This document shows positions 6,414 to 10,674 of a stretch of 10,674 bases of DNA, in pieces. Under the pieces are notes generated by a model. The model saw nothing but the letters and a program-made list of their open reading frames with translations, was not told the origin of the DNA and did no database searches. Source of the stretch: Oscillospiraceae bacterium (GTDB lineage: Bacteria; Bacillota; Clostridia; Oscillospirales; CAG-272); the NCBI GenBank assembly GCA_009779295.1, contig WREN01000054.1, forward strand, positions 1 to 10,674, read 5' to 3'. Position 1 is the first letter of the stretch; every line of letters starts with the position of its first letter. A program made the position numbers and the translations under genes.

Positions 6414-6442
6414 TTGCATTTTGAATTTTTTTGAGTTATAAT
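6414..6442 (+). promoter_or_regulatory. Promoter of the nucleotidyltransferase gene
   Basis: TTGCAT (6414-6419) and a perfect TATAAT (6437-6442) are separated by 17 bp. The -10 box overlaps an in-frame ATG at 6441, which therefore cannot be the translation start. Transcription should begin near 6449, leaving a leader of about 28 nt before the ATG at 6477. Confidence 0.6.
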
Positions 6443-6476
6443 GATAATATATAAAAAAATAACTGAGGGCATTAAG

Positions 6477-7127
6477 ATGAAAAAATGTCTTAATAGTGTA
6501 GAAGGATTAATCGGAATATATTTCACCGGGTCAATCGTGTTGGGTGATTATCACGAGGGTAAAAGCGATATCGATTGTACGGTAATATTACAGTCGCCGA
6601 TTGATATTAAGAAAATCAGCAAACGTTTTGATTGCCAATATATTACATATGAAAATATCGGCAAAGGTAATGAAGTGATGTGGTATACGCTGAAGAAATA
6701 CGGCGTTACCGTTACGGGAACGCCGATAGATGAGTTGAATATTCCCACGACTATATATGACGTTAAGTCTTACGTCAAAACCAACGTCAACACTTACTGG
6801 AAAAATTGGTTTGATTCGCTTCGGAAACCTTCCATTAAACGGTTGAAGGGTTTAACTGATTGGAGTATTGAGTGGTGCGTCTGCGGAATCACGCGGATGT
6901 ACTACACGCTTATGGAGGATGACATAGCCTCCAAGCGCAAGGTCGCCGAGTACGGACTGACATGTTTGCCGGAATCTTACCGCAAAATTTTGAGAGAAGC
7001 CTTGCGTATCCGCGTCGGCGGCAGGAAGAAACAATACCGCTCGCGGTTTGTCCGCAGAAAAGATATGATCGATTACATGGAATTTATGATCGGGTTAATT
7101 AATCGGCTTCCCTGCGGAATCCAATAA
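6477..7127 (+). CDS. Aminoglycoside adenylyltransferase-like nucleotidyltransferase
   Basis: With ATG at 6477 the protein has 216 residues. The N-terminus holds the nucleotidyltransferase signature GIYFTGSIVLGDYHEGKSDIDCTVI: Gly18-Ser19, then Asp31 and Asp33 as metal ligands. The C-terminal part (CGITRMYYTLMEDDIASKRKVAEYGL, residues about 135-160, then LPESYRKILREALRIR) resembles the helical domain of AadA/ANT(9)-type enzymes, which transfer AMP from ATP to aminoglycoside hydroxyls. It is shorter than typical AadA (about 260 residues). The upstream ATG at 6441 is inside the promoter, and GAGGG about 8 nt before 6477 supports the shorter start. Its 3' end overlaps the convergent phosphoribosyltransferase gene by 33 bp. 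Whether it confers resistance or modifies another hydroxylated metabolite is not predictable from sequence. Confidence 0.75.
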   Translation: MKKCLNSVEGLIGIYFTGSIVLGDYHEGKSDIDCTVILQSPIDIKKISKRFDCQYITYENIGKGNEVMWYTLKKYGVTVTGTPIDELNIPTTIYDVKSYVKTNVNTYWKNWFDSLRKPSIKRLKGLTDWSIEWCVCGITRMYYTLMEDDIASKRKVAEYGLTCLPESYRKILREALRIRVGGRKKQYRSRFVRRKDMIDYMEFMIGLINRLPCGIQ

Positions 7128-7655
7128 GGGCAGGTATTCAAGATATATGATATCGTCGCGGTATTTCGCGTCCCCCTCCGCCAACACCGCCATTTTGCCG
7201 GCGAGAATACCGCCGGATTCCTTTACGAGTTTTTCCACGGCGCGCACTGATTCGCCGGTGCTGATTACGTCGTCCACAATAAGCACTCTTTTGCCTCTCA
7301 TTAGTTCAGCTTCGGCGGTATCGATATAAAGTGTTTGCTTTTTTTGAGTGGTTATTGACTGAAGTTCCACAGAAAACACTTCTTTCATATACAGTTTGAC
7401 TACTTTGCGGGCGACTATATAATTGTTTTCGCCGCTTTGCCGCGCCATTTCGTGCACAAGCGGGATCCCTTTCGCCTCAGCGGTAATGAGAATGTCGTGC
7501 GGAGGCGCGATTTTCAGCAGATGCGCGGCGGCGGCCACCGTCATTTCCACATCGCCGAACAGCACAAACGCGGCTATACTGAGATCGTCCGATATCTTGC
7601 AAACCGGCAGCTTTCTTTCAAGCTCGGCTATTTTCATTGTATAAAAATTTTCCAT
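7095..7655 (-). CDS. apt: Adenine phosphoribosyltransferase-type purine salvage enzyme
   Basis: The 186-residue protein is a type I phosphoribosyltransferase that joins a purine base to PRPP. The PRPP-binding loop VLIVDDVISTGES spans residues 124-136 with the two catalytic Asp at 128-129. ITAEAKGIPLVHEMAR (57-72) and the flexible-loop region around 82-110 match the clostridial Apt-like subgroup, which has DDVISTG in place of the classical DDLLATG. Adenine is the likely substrate, but xanthine or guanine cannot be excluded. The start at 7655 follows an extended ribosome-binding site, AAAGGAGATGACC (7672-7660). The gene is divergent from the purine permease at 7756, which supports a shared salvage role. 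The end overlaps the nucleotidyltransferase gene by 33 bp. Confidence 0.85.
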   Translation of the reverse strand: MENFYTMKIAELERKLPVCKISDDLSIAAFVLFGDVEMTVAAAAHLLKIAPPHDILITAEAKGIPLVHEMARQSGENNYIVARKVVKLYMKEVFSVELQSITTQKKQTLYIDTAEAELMRGKRVLIVDDVISTGESVRAVEKLVKESGGILAGKMAVLAEGDAKYRDDIIYLEYLPLLDSAGKPIN

Positions 7656-7682
7656 TTCAGGTCATCTCCTTTTTTTAGATTA

Positions 7683-7691
7683 ATTATATCA
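7683..7691 (-). promoter_or_regulatory. Extended -10 promoter of the phosphoribosyltransferase gene
   Basis: On the minus strand TGATATAAT (7691-7683) is a perfect TATAAT with the TGN extension. The -35 position (TTTATT at 17 bp) is weak, as is usual for extended -10 promoters. Transcription should start about 7676, directly before the ribosome-binding site, so there is no room for a riboswitch on this side. Confidence 0.6.
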
Positions 7692-7740
7692 CATTGTTCA
7701 TAAGAAATAAAGCATTTTTTAAATATATTAATAATTTTTT

Positions 7741-7747
7741 AGGAGGG
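7741..7747 (+). promoter_or_regulatory. Strong ribosome-binding site fixing a TTG start
   Basis: AGGAGGG lies 8 nt before TTG 7756. The residues that follow (MDKFFKIKESGTNIRTE) match the usual N-terminus of AzgA-type permeases, so TTG is chosen over the ATG at 7810. The alternative would remove the conserved N-terminal stretch. Confidence 0.75.
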
Positions 7748-7755
7748 TATAAATC

Positions 7756-9270
7756 TTGGACAAGTTCTTTAAAATCAAGGAATCAGGCACCAATATCAGA
7801 ACCGAAATTATGGCAGGCGTCACCACTTTTTTCACAATGGCATACATAATGTTTGTAAACCCCAATATTTTAGCGGCGGCGGGAATGTCATGGGCGGGTG
7901 TGTTTGTGGCTACGATCATCGCAACCGTCGTCGGCACCCTTATAATGGGGCTGGTCGCGAACGTTCCGTATGCGGTAGCTCCGGGTATGGGATTGAACGC
8001 GTTCTTTACCTATACCGTATGTTTTGGGTTAGGCTTCGCGTGGCAGGAAGCGCTTGCGATGGTGTTTATCTGCGGAATAATCAATATACTTATTACCGTT
8101 ACAAAAGTACGTAAGTATATAATCAAATCCATACCCAAAAGTTTGCAGCTGGCGATTGGCGGGGCGATAGGTCTTTTTATCGCGTATATAGGAATAAAAA
8201 ACGCCGGCTTTCTGAATTTTATTACTGACGTAAGCGTAAAGGATACAACTTTCGCCTTGGTAACGCCCGATACTGTTATAATACCATTAGAAAATGCCGG
8301 GGAGGCGTTAATTGACGGCGGTATGACTATTCCCGGGTATGTTGCGGCCGGAGCGCCTATTGTTCCTGAGCTGGCGCATTTCGCTATAGGGTCCCTTATA
8401 GCCGTTGCCGGGCTTATTTTAATCGTCGTGCTTATGCTGCTCAAAGTTAAGGGCGCTATGCTGATAGGGATTGTCGGAGCTACAATAATTGCCGTCGCAG
8501 CGGAATTTATATTCAAGCCCGGAATCGTTATACTTCCTGAAACGATCGGCGGTCTGTTTGAATTCAGGATGGGCGAAGTCAAAGACGTTGCGTTCGCGTT
8601 CTTCGGAAGTCCGGGATTGGGAAGTCTGTTCTCTGACCCGGCAAGAATCCTGCCTTCTATTTTAATTATATTTGCGTTCAGCCTTTCGGATACGTTCGAC
8701 ACAGTCGGAACCTTTATCGGAACGGGAAGAAAATCCGGTATCTTCGACGAAGCTGACGAAAAGGCTTTGGAGGAAAGCTCGGGCTTTAAATCCAAAATGG
8801 ATAAAGCTTTATTCGCGGATTCAGTCGCAACTTCGATCGGCGCTTTGGCTGGTACGTCAAATACTACAACTTACATAGAAAGCGCGGCGGGTATCAGCGT
8901 CGGGGGAAGAACGGGATTTACGTCTGTAGTAACGGCGGCTTTATTTATACTGTGCCTTCCGTTTGCGGCATTATTCGGTATCGTTCCGGCGCAGGCAACT
9001 GCTCCCGCGTTGATCGTGGTCGGCGTACTGATGGCAGAATCGTTCGCCGGAATCAAATGGGATGAGATCGAAGACGCGATTCCCGCGTTCCTTACGATAC
9101 TTATTATGGCTTTTGCTTATAATATCTCCTACGGGATTGCCGCAGGATTTATATTCTACTGCATAATAAAAATTGTAAAGGGTAAGGCAAAAGAAGTGCA
9201 TCCGATCTTATATGTCGCGACGCTGCTGTTTATTTTGAACTTTATCGTTCTGGCTTTGGGGATTATTTGA
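7756..9270 (+). CDS. pbuG: NCS2/AzgA-type purine (guanine/hypoxanthine/adenine) permease
   Basis: The 504-residue integral membrane protein belongs to the AzgA/PbuG branch of the NCS2 nucleobase transporters, proton-coupled importers of hypoxanthine, guanine or adenine. The hallmark start GTNIRTEIMAGVTTFFTMAY is followed by VNPNIL, by NVPYAVAPGMGLNAFFTY in an early membrane segment, by FSLSDTFDTVGTFIGTGRK and by GTSNTTTYIESAAGI (366-380), which carries the substrate-site Glu375. Hydrophobic stretches are consistent with the 12-14 membrane helices of the family, and the length is normal. It uses a TTG start with a strong ribosome-binding site. A bidirectional terminator follows the stop. Divergent to the apt-type gene, it would bring in the base that enzyme salvages. 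Which purine it prefers is not resolved by sequence alone. Confidence 0.92.
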   Translation: MDKFFKIKESGTNIRTEIMAGVTTFFTMAYIMFVNPNILAAAGMSWAGVFVATIIATVVGTLIMGLVANVPYAVAPGMGLNAFFTYTVCFGLGFAWQEALAMVFICGIINILITVTKVRKYIIKSIPKSLQLAIGGAIGLFIAYIGIKNAGFLNFITDVSVKDTTFALVTPDTVIIPLENAGEALIDGGMTIPGYVAAGAPIVPELAHFAIGSLIAVAGLILIVVLMLLKVKGAMLIGIVGATIIAVAAEFIFKPGIVILPETIGGLFEFRMGEVKDVAFAFFGSPGLGSLFSDPARILPSILIIFAFSLSDTFDTVGTFIGTGRKSGIFDEADEKALEESSGFKSKMDKALFADSVATSIGALAGTSNTTTYIESAAGISVGGRTGFTSVVTAALFILCLPFAALFGIVPAQATAPALIVVGVLMAESFAGIKWDEIEDAIPAFLTILIMAFAYNISYGIAAGFIFYCIIKIVKGKAKEVHPILYVATLLFILNFIVLALGII

Positions 9271-9280
9271 AAATTTATAT

Positions 9281-9321
9281 AAAAAAATAGCGGCAGCATT
9301 TTCGCTGCCGTTTATTTTTTT
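9281..9321. terminator. Bidirectional rho-independent terminator
   Basis: CGGCAGC (9291-9297) pairs with GCTGCCG (9304-9310) around a 6-nt loop. A T-rich run follows on the + strand (9311-9321), and an A-run precedes the stem (9281-9287), giving a T-run on the minus strand. It lies between the convergent permease and glycosidase genes and can end both transcripts. Confidence 0.9.
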
Positions 9322-9340
9322 AGTTTACTTTGTATCCGCT

Positions 9341-10648
9341 TTATTCAAATATAACCAACCATACCGCGTAAGGCGGCAGTGTCAAAACGCCGTCGTTCAA
9401 TTTTAATTCGATCGCTTCGTAATCATGCGTTTCATCGGTCGCGAAGCATTGCAGTATGTCGGGCGTGTCAAGTTTTATGTCAACATTGCCGCTGTTAGAA
9501 TTTACAATCATCGCCGCTTTTTTCTCTCCCGAAGCGGCGCAAACGTATACACCATCAGCGGTTGTGTCCGAAAACACTTCATTTTTTAAGAGATATAATT
9601 CCCCGAACGCGCGGAAAGCGTAATACGCCTTAAAAACCTTATGAAAATCTCCGCTGAACAATCCGCAATAGGTTGAATCTGCCTGTCCGTCATAGTACAT
9701 GCACATATCCGTTGAGGTTTTTTGCATCGCGCACATCACGGCGGCTATGTTGGAAGCGTCAACCGCCTTGCCCCTGTTGTGTATTCCGGGATTCCACTCG
9801 TTGAAGATCACTTCGGCGTTTCCGTAACCGTATTGTGTGAGCTTTTCCTTGGCATAAGCGGCGTACATGACATTCTCGCGCAATCCCGCGTAACTGTGCC
9901 ACGAAAAGAAATCGAGCGGTGAGTTCTTTTCGCTTATATATTTAAAGAAGTTATGAAAAAACTCCACAAAATATCCGACCCGCGACGTTGAGTGCGCCGT
10001 TTCCGAAAAATCCGCATCTGAGAGGGCATAGAATCCGCAGCTCGCGTACCCGCCGATCTTCAAAAACGGAAAGCTTGCTTTCAAGTGTTTCGCGGTTATG
10101 TCGTATAACTCGAAAAATTCCTCCTGCGTCCCTCTCCACATCGGGTTGTCGCCTATTTCCGGTTCGTTGTCCGGTTCGTTCCATATCTCCCAGTATTCGA
10201 TCCCGAAATGATAGCCGTCCGCCCAGCCTTCGTTATAGTGCAGTATGATATGCTCGCAGATGCGCTCCCATTTATACGGGTCAGCGGGCGGGAAGATATG
10301 GTACGCCTTTATTTTATGGTAGTTTTCGATGGTACAGCCGAGCCTGTAAAAAGGTTTCAGACCAATTTTATCCATCGATTCAAGTAATTTGTCGGTAAAC
10401 GCGAAATCATACGACGCGGGGTCGTTTTCATCGGCTCCGAAATCCGTGAAAATATTTTCGATGTCCACATAATGCGCGCCGCCGAACAAACCGCCGGTGT
10501 CGTGAAGGCGGACATACGGTATGTGCGCTTCTTTTACTTTTTCATACAGACCGTAGGTATCGCTCGGCACCGTCGGCGGATTATTGACTGCGTGCATTGG
10601 TTTTATTTTGCCGGTTATGTTGTTGAAATCAATTTTTAATGTATCCAT
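9341..10648 (-). CDS. GH39-like glycoside hydrolase (beta-xylosidase type)
   Basis: The 435-residue protein has the (beta/alpha)8 clan-A pattern of GH39 beta-xylosidases and related glycosidases. The acid/base Glu158 is in EIWNEPD (154-160) and the nucleophile Glu284 in VIFNEWNP (280-287), with SWHSYAG at 249-255. The N-terminal IKPMHAVNNPP resembles the usual GH39 opening. A C-terminal beta-sandwich (about 350-435) closes the fold. There is no signal peptide, so it should act in the cytosol on imported oligosaccharides. The linkage it cleaves cannot be read from sequence; GH39 also includes iduronidases and other specificities. The start at 10648 is the first ATG after an in-frame TAA (10657-10655). 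That stop may close an upstream gene ending Ala-Lys-Arg-Phe-Gly beyond the window edge, since no strong ribosome-binding site is present. Confidence 0.82.
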   Translation of the reverse strand: MDTLKIDFNNITGKIKPMHAVNNPPTVPSDTYGLYEKVKEAHIPYVRLHDTGGLFGGAHYVDIENIFTDFGADENDPASYDFAFTDKLLESMDKIGLKPFYRLGCTIENYHKIKAYHIFPPADPYKWERICEHIILHYNEGWADGYHFGIEYWEIWNEPDNEPEIGDNPMWRGTQEEFFELYDITAKHLKASFPFLKIGGYASCGFYALSDADFSETAHSTSRVGYFVEFFHNFFKYISEKNSPLDFFSWHSYAGLRENVMYAAYAKEKLTQYGYGNAEVIFNEWNPGIHNRGKAVDASNIAAVMCAMQKTSTDMCMYYDGQADSTYCGLFSGDFHKVFKAYYAFRAFGELYLLKNEVFSDTTADGVYVCAASGEKKAAMIVNSNSGNVDIKLDTPDILQCFATDETHDYEAIELKLNDGVLTLPPYAVWLVIFE

Positions 10649-10674
10649 ATCCGTTTACCCGAACCTTTTCGCCA

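Noticed and set aside
6397..6430. Possible terminator after the yqxD gene (AAAATG...CATTTT followed by T residues)
   Set aside because: The stem is short and AT-only, and it overlaps the promoter of the next gene; too weak to call.
7692..7740. Purine riboswitch or strong promoter for the permease
   Set aside because: No aptamer core or paired stems visible, and no acceptable -35/-10 pair; left uncalled.
8010..8795. 261-codon minus-strand frame opposite the permease gene
   Set aside because: Low-complexity Ile/Pro/Ala-rich shadow of a well-supported membrane transporter on the other strand.

Overview
The window looks like chromosome from a low-to-mid GC Gram-positive anaerobe of the Clostridia, probably uncultured and gut-associated. 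The grounds are strong Shine-Dalgarno sites (AGGAGG type, one with a TTG start), sigma-A-like promoters, a surface thioester domain typical of Firmicutes, and YqxD, Apt and PbuG/AzgA proteins of clostridial type. This assignment is inference from gene content; no rRNA or tRNA is present.

Bases 1-1730 are a degraded, gene-poor patch. A palindromic repeat lies near the left edge, followed by a minus-strand thioester-domain (TED) protein fragment that keeps the Cys and Gln of the thioester but has no signal peptide and no wall anchor. Next comes a GC-rich tract with about three degenerate copies of a structured repeat and a strong ribosome-binding site that leads into a five-codon dead-end frame. 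AT-rich non-coding DNA follows, up to 1730.

Bases 1731-4191 are a two-gene operon on the + strand: a neutral-ceramidase-like hydrolase and, 1 nt later, a uroporphyrinogen-decarboxylase-superfamily (MtaA/CmuA-like) protein. It converges on a minus-strand gene (5857-4169) that fuses an XRE helix-turn-helix, a beta-rich middle region and a BtrH_N/C39-like cysteine-hydrolase fold. The two stop codons lie inside one 95-bp palindromic repeat, which gives both proteins repeat-encoded C-terminal tails.

Bases 5968-7127 (+) hold a YaiI/YqxD (DUF188) protein and an aminoglycoside-adenylyltransferase-like nucleotidyltransferase with its own promoter. Bases 7095-9270 hold a purine-salvage pair transcribed divergently from a roughly 100-bp gap: an Apt-type phosphoribosyltransferase (-) and a PbuG/AzgA purine permease (+). 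The permease could import the base that the transferase converts to a nucleotide. A bidirectional terminator separates the permease from a GH39-like glycosidase (-) that fills the right end and may follow another gene beyond the edge.

The most unusual items are the HTH-beta-C39-like fusion protein, the palindrome that supplies the ends of two convergent genes, and the orphan TED fragment beside a degenerate repeat array. No CRISPR array, transposase, tRNA or rRNA was seen.
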